This document shows positions 26,596-36,341 of a stretch of 64,000 bases of DNA, piece by piece; the stretch's first letter is position 1, and each line of letters begins with the position of its first letter. Source of the DNA: Bin55 sp965116055. Lineage in GTDB: Bacteria; Pseudomonadota; Gammaproteobacteria; Pseudomonadales; Azotimanducaceae. The stretch covers positions 1,178,001 to 1,242,000 of the forward strand of contig OZ220466.1 in NCBI GenBank assembly GCA_965116055.1. Direction: 5' to 3'. The translations under genes and the position numbers were made by a program. Below the pieces are notes generated by a model. That model had not been told where the DNA came from, made no database searches, and saw nothing but the letters and a program-made list of their open reading frames with translations.

Positions 26596-27561
26596 ATGAC
26601 ATTGACCAACGAAAAACTTCTAGATATTCATCGTCGTATGGTGCGAGTCCGTACGTTCGAAACCGAGGCTGGAAGGTTGGCTGAAGCAGGGAAAATCCCT
26701 GGGGCGCTTCACTTGTATGTTGGTCAAGAAGCCGTCGCAGCTGGCGTCATGGTACATCTCTCTAACGAAGATTGGATTACCAGCACGCATCGAGGCCATG
26801 GCCATCTGATTGCCAAAGGCGGTGAATTTGACAAAATGTTCGCCGAGCTATTCGGCCGCGCAACCGGCTACTGCAAAGGTAAAGGTGGCAGCATGCACAT
26901 CTCAAATATGGCTCTAGGCATGCTCGGTGCGAATGGGATCGTCGGCGCTGGCCCGCCGATTGCAGTCGGCGCTGCGTTTTCGATTAAGTATCGGGAAGCG
27001 CCGAACGTGGCGGTCACGTTTTTCGGTGACGGCGCGAGCAACGAAGGCTCCTTTCACGAGGCGGCGAACATGGCGGCGCTTTACAAGCTGCCAATCCTTT
27101 TTATTTGTGAAAACAACGGCTACGGCGAATACACCGCGCAGAAGGATCATCAAGCAATTGTTGATGTCGCCGACCGGGCAGGCGGTTACGGTATGCCTGG
27201 CGTGGTGGTTGACGGGATGGATGCCATTGCTGTTTACGAAGCAAGCGAAGCGGCGATTGAACGGGCAAAGGCAGGGCAAGGGCCATCGTTGCTCGAATGC
27301 AAGACATATCGTTTCTTCGACCATGTCGGGGTGCGAGGAATGGGTTTGAGTTACCGTGCGGACGAAGAGCTAGCGGAATGGCAAAAACGCGATCCTATTC
27401 ACACGTTTGAAGGGCGCCTAGCAGAACTTGGTGTACTGTCGCAAGAAGAAGCAGCGAAGGTGCACTCGGCGGTTCTAACGGAAGTAAAAGAAGGCATTGA
27501 ATTTGCAGAGAGCAGTCCATTTCCGGATCCCGGGACCCTGCTTGAAGATGTATATGCTTGA
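26596..27561 (+). CDS. acoA: Acetoin/pyruvate dehydrogenase E1 alpha subunit
   Basis: The 321-residue protein is a thiamine-diphosphate-dependent E1 alpha. The cofactor motif GDGASNEGSFHEAANMAALY ending in CENNGYGEYT is intact, and the phosphorylatable loop region resembles acetoin dehydrogenase AcoA. Together with AcoB it would decarboxylate or cleave acetoin (or a 2-oxo acid). A strong ribosome binding site (GGAGG at about 26583) precedes the ATG. The presence of acoX in the same operon favours acetoin over pyruvate as the substrate, an inference from known aco operons. Confidence 0.88.
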   Translation: MTLTNEKLLDIHRRMVRVRTFETEAGRLAEAGKIPGALHLYVGQEAVAAGVMVHLSNEDWITSTHRGHGHLIAKGGEFDKMFAELFGRATGYCKGKGGSMHISNMALGMLGANGIVGAGPPIAVGAAFSIKYREAPNVAVTFFGDGASNEGSFHEAANMAALYKLPILFICENNGYGEYTAQKDHQAIVDVADRAGGYGMPGVVVDGMDAIAVYEASEAAIERAKAGQGPSLLECKTYRFFDHVGVRGMGLSYRADEELAEWQKRDPIHTFEGRLAELGVLSQEEAAKVHSAVLTEVKEGIEFAESSPFPDPGTLLEDVYA

Positions 27562-27588
27562 TCAGGCTTATTGCACTGGCAGGGGGCG

Positions 27589-28581
27589 ATGGGTAGCGAA
27601 CGCGAATTAACGTATATCGGCGCCGTCGCTGAGGCAGCGCGAACCGTATTGCTTGAACAGGAAAGTGCGTTTATTGTCGGGGAAGACGTTGCAGGCGCAG
27701 GCGGCGTTTTTGGTTCGTATCGGGGCTTGCTTGAAGAGTTCGGCGAACGGCGCGTCATTGACACGCCTATTTCGGAAGAAGGGATCGTCGGTTTAGGTAT
27801 AGGAGCGGCAGCAACTGGTTTGCGGCCTATCGTTGATATTATGTTCATGGATTTCATGGGCGAATGCATGGACGAAATCGCGAATCAAATGGCGAAGATG
27901 CGCTATATGTTCGGCGGTTCTGCCCAGCTTCCTATGACGGTAGTCACCATGTCGGGCGGCGGCATGAATATGGCTGCTCAACACTCGCAAAGCTTAGAAG
28001 CTTGGATATGTCACTTACCGGGCCTGAAAGTCGTTGCGCCTTCCACACCATATGACGTGAAGGGGCTTATCATCGGCGCTGCGTGGGACGACAATCCTGT
28101 ATTCGTGGTCCTCAATAAACTGTCGTTGCGAAATCGTGGTGTAGTCCCGGAAGAGAGTTACTCAATACCGATAGGCCAAGCGCGTGTCGTTCGTAAAGGC
28201 TCTGATATATCCATTGTGACTTACAGCCGTATGGTGGAAGAGGCACTGATTGCAGCCCGAAAACTTGACGACGCAGGAATCAAAGCTGAAGTATTGGACT
28301 TGCGTTCCTTGCAACCCATGGATACGGAAGCCATTGTCGCGTCGGTCAAGAAAACACAACGGGTCATCGTAGTGCATGAAGCCGTGCGTTTTGGAGGTTT
28401 AGGCGGAGAGATAGCAGCGCAAATTCAGGAGGAGGCATTCGACTATTTGGATGCGCCGATAGCGCGGGTGGGAGCGCCATTCAGTCCGGTGCCCTTTAGT
28501 CCAGTGCTTGAACAAGCATATATACCGAATGCCGAGCGCATTGTTTCCGAGGTAAAAACGCTGCTCAACGTGGCATCGTGA
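27589..28581 (+). CDS. acoB: Acetoin/pyruvate dehydrogenase E1 beta subunit
   Basis: The 330-residue transketolase-type beta subunit contains GEDVAGAGGVFGSYRGLLEEFG, the DTPISEEGIVG thiamine-activating Glu region and C-terminal HEAVRFGGLGGEIAA. I set the start at ATG 27589, which follows the purine run AGGGGG, rather than TTG 27571. It ends with a 4-nt overlap (GTGA) with acoX. It pairs with AcoA to form the E1 heterotetramer. Confidence 0.89.
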   Translation: MGSERELTYIGAVAEAARTVLLEQESAFIVGEDVAGAGGVFGSYRGLLEEFGERRVIDTPISEEGIVGLGIGAAATGLRPIVDIMFMDFMGECMDEIANQMAKMRYMFGGSAQLPMTVVTMSGGGMNMAAQHSQSLEAWICHLPGLKVVAPSTPYDVKGLIIGAAWDDNPVFVVLNKLSLRNRGVVPEESYSIPIGQARVVRKGSDISIVTYSRMVEEALIAARKLDDAGIKAEVLDLRSLQPMDTEAIVASVKKTQRVIVVHEAVRFGGLGGEIAAQIQEEAFDYLDAPIARVGAPFSPVPFSPVLEQAYIPNAERIVSEVKTLLNVAS

Positions 28582-29600
28582 CCTTGGAAATTGGCATCGT
28601 CGTTAATCCAGCATCCGGTAAGGACATTCGACGCATAGCCGCGAGAGCGTCCGTGTTCGATAATCAAGAAAAGTCTGCGATGATTCGGCGTTGTGTCGCC
28701 GCAATTGAAGAATTCTGTCCAGATGCCTGTATTCGCTACTATCCCGATTCATATCGCATGACTGAATCGGTGTTGGCCGACTCGAAGTTGCAGTCGTGTC
28801 CCATCGACATGACATGCACAAACAGTGCGCTTGACTCCTCGGTAGCTGCCGATCACCTTCTTGAAGCCGCTGTTGTCGTATCGCTTGGCGGTGACGGTAC
28901 TAATCGGGCAATTGCGAAAACGTTGCACGAGGCTATTCCGCTCATTGCCTTAAGCACTGGCACAAACAATGCATTTCCAACGTTGTGCGAGGCTACTTCT
29001 GCAGGTATGGCAGCAGCTTTTCTGGCCATGGGCGAGGTGGTGGTTGAGGAAGTCGCACCGAGGACGAAAGCCATTCATGTGAAATTCGAGAATGGCGATT
29101 TCGATCTCGCGTTGATCGATATCGTCGGCGTAAAAAATCGATTTACCGGCACCCGGGCGTTGCTCGACGCAAATGATTTCGTGTACGCAGTGATGAGTGT
29201 AGCGGATCCTAGTAAGGTGGGCGTATCTGCTATTGGTGGGTGTGCCCACATCGTAGCTGATGAAGACGATTATGGTATGGCGCTAGGATTTATTGGGGAA
29301 CATCAAGCAGCGATCAAGCAGGAGGTTCGCACTGCGGTCGCACCGGGCTTGGTCAAGACGGTTGAATTTGTTAGCGCTACAAGAATGCCATTCAACGATC
29401 CGTTCGTCTTTAGCAAGGCTGCAGTGCTCGCGTTCGATGGCGAACGCGAACGTTATTTGGAACCTGGCGAGTCGCTAACGATTCATATTGCACGAGATGG
29501 CCCACGACGAGTGAATGTCCCTCGCTGTTTGCGCCTCGCCTCAACGTTGAATCTCTTAGACTGGAATGACGAAATGGATGCGTCTCGCGATGCCGTCTGA
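28578..29600 (+). CDS. acoX: AcoX-type ATP-NAD kinase-like protein
   Basis: The 340-residue protein has the diacylglycerol/NAD-kinase nucleotide motif GGDGTNRA followed by LSTGTNNAFP, as in AcoX proteins of acetoin operons. The exact reaction of AcoX has not been established as far as I know; NAD kinase activity is suggested by homology. The start is GTG at 28578, overlapping the acoB stop. The 3' end overlaps acoC. Its place within the E1/E2 gene set strengthens the acetoin assignment of the cluster. Confidence 0.86.
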   Translation: MTLEIGIVVNPASGKDIRRIAARASVFDNQEKSAMIRRCVAAIEEFCPDACIRYYPDSYRMTESVLADSKLQSCPIDMTCTNSALDSSVAADHLLEAAVVVSLGGDGTNRAIAKTLHEAIPLIALSTGTNNAFPTLCEATSAGMAAAFLAMGEVVVEEVAPRTKAIHVKFENGDFDLALIDIVGVKNRFTGTRALLDANDFVYAVMSVADPSKVGVSAIGGCAHIVADEDDYGMALGFIGEHQAAIKQEVRTAVAPGLVKTVEFVSATRMPFNDPFVFSKAAVLAFDGERERYLEPGESLTIHIARDGPRRVNVPRCLRLASTLNLLDWNDEMDASRDAV

Positions 29601-30861
29601 AATCTATCTCATCAAAGTCGGTATGACAATGACCGAAGGCATTGTCGACGAGTGGTACGTCTCGGATGGCAATGCGGTCGAACAAGGTGAGCCACTATAT
29701 CGACTTGAGACTGAGAAAGTTAATATGGATGTCGAGGCCGAGCTTGCAGGCATCGTTAGACACGTTGCGCCAGTAGGTCAGGTACTCGCACCGGGTGATG
29801 TCGTTGGGTGGATATTCGATAGAGATGAACCCATACCCGAAGTGTTGCCGCCGCCCATTGCAAATCCGAACATCGACATACTTGATCAAGACAAACGAGC
29901 TGAGCCATTTGCTGAGCGATCGACCCCAGCGTCAACCCCGGATAAAGGACGTGTAAGAGCGTCGCCGGCCGCTCGACGCTTAGCTCGCGAACGTAATGTA
30001 TCGTTGGCTGATGTTGTCGGTACTGGCCCTGGCGGACGAATAACTGAGCGAGATATCCCTCAAGCGAAAGATATTGATCTTGCGTCTGCACACGGTGGGG
30101 GGCCGCGGGATCGTGTTACCAAGACCGACATTGAGCAGGCGGATCTTGAAAGCCAATCGTCGCAGGCGTCTACCGTTGGCCGCGTCATACCTTTGACAGG
30201 CATGCGCAAATCTATTGCGGATCGCATGTATAGGAGTTTGCAATCAACGGCGCAATTAACCATTGACATGGAAGCGCAGATGGATGACGCGATGAAATTG
30301 CGTTTGGCGTTATTGGATGAGTGGGAAGAGAGTGGCGTTAAGGTCACGTATACGGATTTAATCGTAGCAGCAGCGGTTAAAGCGCTGCAGCGGCATGAGC
30401 GGATGAACGCAGTGTTGAGGGATGACGCCATTCACTTAAACGAAAACGTGAATATCGGCATTGCTGTTGCGCTTGATGATGGCCTAATCGTACCTGTGAT
30501 TCACAACGCAGAAAGCAAGTCGCTTCAGCAACGTGCTCACGAAGCGGCGACATTGGTAGAACGGGCTCGGGCGGGAACACTTCAACACGCTGATGTGACG
30601 GACGGCACGTTTACGGTCACGTCGTTAGGGATGTACGGTGTCGATGGATTTACGCCGATACTCAATGCATCGCAGACTGGCATCCTGGGCGTCGGTCGAA
30701 TCTACGACTCAACACATTGGCTAAATAACCAAGCGTCCCGTGTCAAGTGTCTCAGACTTTCGTTAACTTGGGATCATCGAGTGTTGGATGGTGTGCCTGC
30801 GGCAGAGTTTCTGGGCACAGTGCGAGGATATCTTGAAGCGCCACACCGATTACTCGTATAA
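29590..30861 (+). CDS. acoC: Dihydrolipoamide acyltransferase E2 component
   Basis: This 423-residue E2 has an N-terminal lipoyl domain with the modified Lys43 in ETEKVNMD. A peripheral-subunit-binding domain follows at about 123-158 (ASPAARRLARERNVSL...GRITERDI), then the catalytic acyltransferase domain with HRVLDG near the C-terminus. The segment at about 170-184 (GPRDRVTKTDIEQA) repeats the end of the binding domain (GPGGRITERDIPQA), apparently a partial duplication. ATG 29590 was chosen since it begins right at the lipoyl domain; two ATGs further upstream are possible. No E3 gene follows, so E3 must be shared with other complexes. Confidence 0.9.
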   Translation: MPSEIYLIKVGMTMTEGIVDEWYVSDGNAVEQGEPLYRLETEKVNMDVEAELAGIVRHVAPVGQVLAPGDVVGWIFDRDEPIPEVLPPPIANPNIDILDQDKRAEPFAERSTPASTPDKGRVRASPAARRLARERNVSLADVVGTGPGGRITERDIPQAKDIDLASAHGGGPRDRVTKTDIEQADLESQSSQASTVGRVIPLTGMRKSIADRMYRSLQSTAQLTIDMEAQMDDAMKLRLALLDEWEESGVKVTYTDLIVAAAVKALQRHERMNAVLRDDAIHLNENVNIGIAVALDDGLIVPVIHNAESKSLQQRAHEAATLVERARAGTLQHADVTDGTFTVTSLGMYGVDGFTPILNASQTGILGVGRIYDSTHWLNNQASRVKCLRLSLTWDHRVLDGVPAAEFLGTVRGYLEAPHRLLV

Positions 30862-31122
30862 CTTTTTTACGATTTAAGATGTATCAATAGGTTGTATCGC
30901 GTAGCATGACGATGCGACACCTAGATCAAGACTAGTCCTTGCAAGCTGCACATTGTGGTGGCATAGGTCTTCTTTCCTTAAAGGTATACATGGTCTTTGT
31001 AGCAAGTCGTGAGGATGGTGGCGATGTGTCGCTTGAATTAAGGCTGAATGCGCAAGCAAATTGTCTGCATTTTGATATGTGTTGGGGTCTTTAGAAAACT
31101 ACGAAGTTATCGTAAAAACTAG

Positions 31123-32373
31123 ATGAGTGAAATGACAGTCGATTTTGATCTGATTCAGCGCGTTCGTAAACAGATCACACCACACATTGAGCGGACACCA
31201 CTCTATAGATCAATAACACTATCAGAAGTGTTGGATCTGGATATCCACCTTAAGTTAGAAAACCTTCAATTTACCGGTTCATTCAAAGAACGCGGCGCAA
31301 TCGCACGTCTTAACGCGCTAACCCCAGCAGAGCGTAGCCGGGGTGTGATCACCATGTCAGCCGGAAACCATGCACAAGCTCTTGCTCGCCATGCAAAACG
31401 TATTGGAGTTCGCGCGACGATCGTGATGCCACGCACTACGCCGGTGGCAAAGATCGCACAAACTCGGTATTACAAACCCGAAATCGTGCTTACAGGTACA
31501 ACCTTCGACGAAACACGAGCCTATGTCGATGAACGTCGAACTGCTGACAAACTAACGTTGGTGCATCCCTTCAACGATCCATACGTCGTGGCGGGCCAAG
31601 GTTCGATAGGATTGGAAGTTCTTGAACAGCTTGCCGATGTGGATACCGTCGTGGTACCTGTCGGTGGCGGTGGTTTAATATCGGGAATCGCGATTTCAAT
31701 AAAGTCATTAAAACCCTCGGTCAGGATCATAGGGGTGCAATCCGAGCACTATTGTCCGGTCTACGCCCAATACAAACGTGAACCCTGGACGGCGAATCGG
31801 AACCAAATTTCTATTGCCGAAGGCATTGCAATTAAGCAGCCGGGGGCTGTGACGATGCCGATCATAGAACGGTTGGTTGATGACATGGTGACCGTGCAAG
31901 AATCGACTATAGAGACCGCGATTTTTCGATGTTTGGACATGGAGAAAACCCTCGTGGAAGGGGCCGGTGCGGCCACGTTGGCAGCAGTGGACAGCCATCC
32001 TCAGATCGCCAAAGGTAAGACAGTTTGCATCGTCAGCGGTGGTAATGTGGATCCTTCGGTTATCGCCGATGTCATTCAGCGGACGCTGGTTCGAACGGAA
32101 CGCATCGTGCGCTTACATTCGACTGTTCAGGATATTCCGGGATCACTCTCCAGACTCACTAACGACATTAGCAGTACTGATAGTAATATCATGGATATAT
32201 ACCACCGTCGGTCCTTCGGCCATTCGACGCTCAATGCAACCGTCGTAGAGGTCATCGTGCAGCTACGGGGCAAGGACGATAAAGCATCTTTGATAAAAAA
32301 GCTACGCGACTTAGGCCATACGGTGAACGATCCGGACCATGCTTCGAATGCACAAGAACGAGATGTGAGTTGA
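31123..32373 (+). CDS. Threonine ammonia-lyase (threonine/serine dehydratase)
   Basis: The 416-residue protein is a fold-type II PLP enzyme. Lys55 in SFKERGA binds PLP, and the glycine-rich phosphate loop reads VPVGGGGLISG. A C-terminal ACT-like domain (about residues 330-405) is joined to the catalytic part, as in the roughly 400-residue threonine dehydratases. It converts threonine to 2-oxobutyrate and ammonia, feeding isoleucine synthesis or catabolism. It could supply the ilv genes at 52-55 kb. A 261-nt gap free of obvious genes precedes it. Confidence 0.9.
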   Translation: MSEMTVDFDLIQRVRKQITPHIERTPLYRSITLSEVLDLDIHLKLENLQFTGSFKERGAIARLNALTPAERSRGVITMSAGNHAQALARHAKRIGVRATIVMPRTTPVAKIAQTRYYKPEIVLTGTTFDETRAYVDERRTADKLTLVHPFNDPYVVAGQGSIGLEVLEQLADVDTVVVPVGGGGLISGIAISIKSLKPSVRIIGVQSEHYCPVYAQYKREPWTANRNQISIAEGIAIKQPGAVTMPIIERLVDDMVTVQESTIETAIFRCLDMEKTLVEGAGAATLAAVDSHPQIAKGKTVCIVSGGNVDPSVIADVIQRTLVRTERIVRLHSTVQDIPGSLSRLTNDISSTDSNIMDIYHRRSFGHSTLNATVVEVIVQLRGKDDKASLIKKLRDLGHTVNDPDHASNAQERDVS

Positions 32374-32415
32374 AATGTACCTCATCTTGATTAACAAAGG
32401 GGAACTACATTCAGA

Positions 32416-33171
32416 ATGAGCGCACAAATCTTGATTACGGGCATGAGTGGCCTCATAGGCTCACTCGTTCAGAAAGCGATGGTATCGAAATTCGAGCTGA
32501 GAGCATTAAATCGGAGTGTAGTTGAAGGCGTATCGACCGTGCAGGCGGATGTGAGCGATCTAGATTCGATTCGACCGGCGTTCGAAGGCGTGAATACAGT
32601 GATTCATCTTGCCGCAAAAGCAGGTGAACGATTCAGTTGGCAAGAACTACTAGATACGAACGTCGTAGGGACACGCAATGTCTATCAAGCGGCGGTAGAT
32701 GCCGGGTGCAAACGAGTGATCTTCGCAAGTAGTGGCGCGACCGTGTCTGGCTATGAGCTGGAAGAGCCTTACAAGTCGTTAGTCGAAGCTCGATATAAGG
32801 ATGCACCAACAACTTGGCCTCTCATTACGGCGGATATGCCGACACGTCCGACCGGAATTTACGGGAGTACCAAGGTATGGGGTGAAGCGCTTGGTCGCCA
32901 TTATTCCGATACTACGGAGCTGTCCGTAATCTGTCTCAGGATCGGGTTTGTCAATCGCCAAGACCGACCTTCACGGCCGCGTGACTATTCAATTTGGTGC
33001 AGTCAGCGCGATATTGTGGACTTGATTGTTAAGAGTGCCGCGATAGATGAGACGGTCAAGTTCGACATCTTGTTCGGTACTTCGCGTAATCGTTACGGTT
33101 ATCGTGATCTGTCGAGAGCCATGACCCTTACTGGTTTCGAACCTACGGACAGCGCAGACGCATATCGCTGA
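32416..33171 (+). CDS. NAD-dependent epimerase/dehydratase family protein
   Basis: The 251-residue extended-SDR protein has the nucleotide motif GMSGLIGSLV near the N-terminus, HLAAKAG, FASSGATVSG and the catalytic YGSTKVWGE. The C-terminal substrate domain is short. These proteins act on nucleotide sugars or uronates; the length resembles uronate dehydrogenase-type members, but no clear assignment can be made. It lies 42 nt after the threonine dehydratase gene and may share its transcript. Confidence 0.82.
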   Translation: MSAQILITGMSGLIGSLVQKAMVSKFELRALNRSVVEGVSTVQADVSDLDSIRPAFEGVNTVIHLAAKAGERFSWQELLDTNVVGTRNVYQAAVDAGCKRVIFASSGATVSGYELEEPYKSLVEARYKDAPTTWPLITADMPTRPTGIYGSTKVWGEALGRHYSDTTELSVICLRIGFVNRQDRPSRPRDYSIWCSQRDIVDLIVKSAAIDETVKFDILFGTSRNRYGYRDLSRAMTLTGFEPTDSADAYR

Positions 33172-33335
33172 AGGTGCATCCGACAATGTGGTGCGGCGTT
33201 CGTATTGAGCTTAAGTGAGTACTAGCCACTGTGCATACCATAACTATGCCTGTCAGTGTTAACGAGACCTAGTGCATACAGCTCGGCTCTGTCAACTGGT
33301 TGAGCTTTGACGGTGTAAACTGCTTACAAATAAGG

Positions 33336-34199
33336 CTAATGGCGCAATTCTTCGACGATCGACCTGTAACGATCAAGATAAGGTAGCACCGTGTCTCGGT
33401 TTTCCGACGGCACATTGAAAATAAACTCATCGAATCCTTGCTCTGCACGACCTTGAATCTGATTTGCATCCGGCAAGGTGCCAAACAGCGCTAAAGTGAG
33501 ATCGTTGAGATGGCGACCGCGTGCGCTAAGCGCATCTTTCAATCTTTCCATATTCCCGGTTCCAAGGCCGCCGATAGGCATCCATCCATCGGCATAGTCG
33601 GCGATTCGGTCAAAAACCCACTTCGAGTTCGCACCAATCCAAATTGGCGGCCCGCCTTTTTGAACGGGTTTCGGATATGACCAGATCGGCTCGAAATCCA
33701 CGAATTCGCCGTGATATTCAGCTTCTTCGTTTGTCCAAATGGCGCGCATAGCCGCGACCTTTTCGCGAACGATCGTCCATCGATGTTTGTAAATAGCGCC
33801 ATGGTTTTCCATTTCCTCTCGATTCCATCCGGCGCCGATTCCAACGATGGCTCGGCCATTCGAAATCATGTCGAGAGAAGCGATGACTTTTGCTGTGGTA
33901 ATTGGATCGCGCTCAATGATTAGGCAAATCCCTGTACCTAATCGAATGCGCTCCGTTACGGCGGCACAAGATGCCAATGCGATAAAAGGATCATGTGCGT
34001 GCCAATACTGTTTTGGCAGTTCTCCACCACCAGGAAAAGGCGTTGCTCGACTGGCTGGAATGTGTGTATGTTCAGGGAAGAACAGACTATCAAATCCACG
34101 CTCTTCAACTGCTTGTGCCAGCGAGGCTGGCTGGATAGAGTAGTCCGTTGGGAACATCGAAATTCCAAACTTTGCATTTGCTAATCCTGAGAACGCCAT
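33336..34199 (-). CDS. LLM-class (luciferase-like) oxidoreductase
   Basis: The 287-residue TIM-barrel protein belongs to the luciferase-like monooxygenase superfamily, in the branch usually labelled F420-dependent: FGISMFPTDYSIQPASLA start, GFDSLFFPEHTHIPASR, GTGICLIIERDPI, GAGWNREEMENHG and KPVQKGGPPIWIGA. The cofactor may be F420 or FMN. I chose ATG 34199 because GAGGGG lies 5 nt upstream of it; another ATG seven codons earlier lacks this. It diverges from the acyl-CoA dehydrogenase gene 81 nt away. Confidence 0.86.
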   Translation of the reverse strand: MAFSGLANAKFGISMFPTDYSIQPASLAQAVEERGFDSLFFPEHTHIPASRATPFPGGGELPKQYWHAHDPFIALASCAAVTERIRLGTGICLIIERDPITTAKVIASLDMISNGRAIVGIGAGWNREEMENHGAIYKHRWTIVREKVAAMRAIWTNEEAEYHGEFVDFEPIWSYPKPVQKGGPPIWIGANSKWVFDRIADYADGWMPIGGLGTGNMERLKDALSARGRHLNDLTLALFGTLPDANQIQGRAEQGFDEFIFNVPSENRDTVLPYLDRYRSIVEELRH

Positions 34200-34280
34200 T
34201 GTCGCCCCTCTATTAATCAAAAAATGACCGGAAGATTGTTTTTATGATACAGGCACAAGCAGGCTTTTGATTTCCAGTTT

Positions 34281-36029
34281 ATGTCCGAGACGCTCAAATT
34301 AGGCGCTATGGCGCCGGATACGAAAGGCCAAAACTTTTTCGTTCAGGATCGAACGTTGCGAGATCTCGCGCAGATTTATCTGGACGATGGTTTATGTGAA
34401 GCGATATGGCCGCAACTTGAGGATCTTGGCTTTCGAGCGGCGAACGATCTAGATGATCATGCAATGCTGGCGAATCGTTACGTGCCAATACTTCACCAGA
34501 GGAATAAATACGGACAAGATCGGCAATGGATTGAATACCATCCTAGTTACCATGCCCTGGAACAGGCTGCATACGGGGACTACGGTATCCACGCTATGTC
34601 CCATCGCCCCACGCTGCGGCACTGGGATCAACCTATGCCGCTCTTTGCAAAGCATCTTCATACATTTCTCTTCAACCAAACAGAGTTTGGTTTAGGTTGC
34701 CCAATCAACGTGACCGACTCGGCCGCTCACGTGATCAGTCGGTTCGGCAACGCTGAGTTAAAAGCAAAAGTCTTGCCTCGAATGTTGTCAATGGACATGT
34801 CGATGCTATGGCAAGGGGCGCAGTTCATTACTGAACAGGCGGGTGGTTCCGATGTAGGCCAAATTGAAACGAAAGCGGTCTTCAAAGACGGCCAGTGGCG
34901 GTTATTCGGTGATAAGTGGTTCTGCTCAAATGCTGATGCCGATGTGGCGATGATCTTGGCCAGACCGACGGGAGGACCTAGTGGGACAAGTGGACTCGCT
35001 CTGTTCGCGTTGCTAAGACAGTTTGAAGATGGAACGCGGAATCGCATCCGGATAGTACGGCTCAAAGATAAATTGGGCACAAGATCTATGGCAAGCGGCG
35101 AGTTGCAATTTGACGGTGCCTTGGCGCATCTCGTCGGCGATGTTGACGCTGGCTTCAAACAGATGCTTGAAATGATCAATTGGTCGCGCTTGAGTAATGG
35201 AGTGAAGTCATCCGCACTTATGCGGCGCGCCGTACACGATGCAAATACCGTGTCTAGGCATCGAATGGCGTTTGGTCGTCCATTAATTGAGCTACCGCTT
35301 GCGCGTCGTCAGTTACTGAAATTATGCCTTCCTTCTGAACAGTCGATATCGATGTGGGCGTTCGTCGCTGAGCAGCTGGATATTGTTGAGAAAGGGGGCT
35401 TGGGCTCCAATGAAGCTAAGGCGGTGGCGAGGTTAGCAACACCGATTTTGAAAATGCGAGCGACACGCGACGCTCGTCAGGTTTGCAGCGACGCGATGGA
35501 AATGAGAGGTGGATGCGGATATATTGAAGATTTCATAAATCCTAGACTCGTTCGCGATGCGCAGCTAGGCTCTATATGGGAAGGGACATCAAATATCGTC
35601 GCGATTGACGCGGTACGCCGAGCAATTGGTCGAAGCGATTGCTTAGGGCCTTATATTGCTTTATTACATCAGCGAATTGACGAGTGCGAAGAGGCAGTAC
35701 CGGAGTTTGCGTACGAGTTAAAGGGGTGGCTGGATAAAACCGAGAGGTATGCAACAGATACTGCAGAGGCTGGCAAAGAGATGCAATTTCGCACCGTAAC
35801 TACAGCTCTCTACCATGTGAGCTCTGCCATACTGATGGCTTGGGAAGGCGTGAAACTAGCAATGAATAGTGGGGACGCAACGCGCTTACTATGGGCGCGT
35901 CTTGTAATTGACCACAAAGTATCGGCCAGTGGCCCTTTGAATCCACCCATTGAAAGAGCTGCGCTTTGTGATTTGCTTCTAACCGAAAATAAAGTCCCGA
36001 TGGCACACACGCGAAAGTTAATCGCCTAG
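34281..36029 (+). CDS. Acyl-CoA dehydrogenase family protein (AidB-like)
   Basis: The 582-residue flavoprotein is longer than classical acyl-CoA dehydrogenases (about 380) and matches the AidB-like group with extra N- and C-terminal segments. It shows FITEQAGGSDVGQIET, GDKWFCSN, LGTRSMASGELQFDG and MRGGCGYIEDF followed by WEGTSNIVAID, covering the FAD-binding and active-site regions. It may oxidise an acyl-CoA thioester; AidB itself has a protective DNA-related role, so function is open. It is divergent from the LLM oxidoreductase. Confidence 0.86.
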   Translation: MSETLKLGAMAPDTKGQNFFVQDRTLRDLAQIYLDDGLCEAIWPQLEDLGFRAANDLDDHAMLANRYVPILHQRNKYGQDRQWIEYHPSYHALEQAAYGDYGIHAMSHRPTLRHWDQPMPLFAKHLHTFLFNQTEFGLGCPINVTDSAAHVISRFGNAELKAKVLPRMLSMDMSMLWQGAQFITEQAGGSDVGQIETKAVFKDGQWRLFGDKWFCSNADADVAMILARPTGGPSGTSGLALFALLRQFEDGTRNRIRIVRLKDKLGTRSMASGELQFDGALAHLVGDVDAGFKQMLEMINWSRLSNGVKSSALMRRAVHDANTVSRHRMAFGRPLIELPLARRQLLKLCLPSEQSISMWAFVAEQLDIVEKGGLGSNEAKAVARLATPILKMRATRDARQVCSDAMEMRGGCGYIEDFINPRLVRDAQLGSIWEGTSNIVAIDAVRRAIGRSDCLGPYIALLHQRIDECEEAVPEFAYELKGWLDKTERYATDTAEAGKEMQFRTVTTALYHVSSAILMAWEGVKLAMNSGDATRLLWARLVIDHKVSASGPLNPPIERAALCDLLLTENKVPMAHTRKLIA

Positions 36030-36341
36030 CAAAATGAACTGACGTCGTGTTGAACAGTAACTTAAGTATGTGACGTTACAACTTGGTGGGTTTTGTCCGT
36101 CAGATACCAAACAATAAACGATTGATGCGCCAAAGTTCAAGGTAAGCACTGTTACGTTGAATGACAACGACAATCATCATTCACGGCGTGCTGGACATGA
36201 TTGCGATCTCGCGGCTATTCGGTCTGTGCCAGTGAGACGGTTTAGTTCAATGCTTTAAATTGCAATTGGCTCAAAGCATTAAGAACTTATTTCGTCAATC
36301 TACAATGTTAGTGAGAGTGAGTGACTAGAGGAGTGCCCAAC
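36030..36341. other. Intergenic region without a recognised gene
   Basis: This 312-nt stretch between the acyl-CoA dehydrogenase gene and the PEGA-like lipoprotein gene holds no convincing ORF or RNA gene. Its end carries the ribosome binding site AGAGGAG (36327-36333) for the lipoprotein. Confidence 0.5.

Noticed and set aside
36030..36341. Inverted repeat GTAAC...GTTAC as an operator
   Set aside because: The arms are only 5 bp and imperfectly placed; this is expected by chance.
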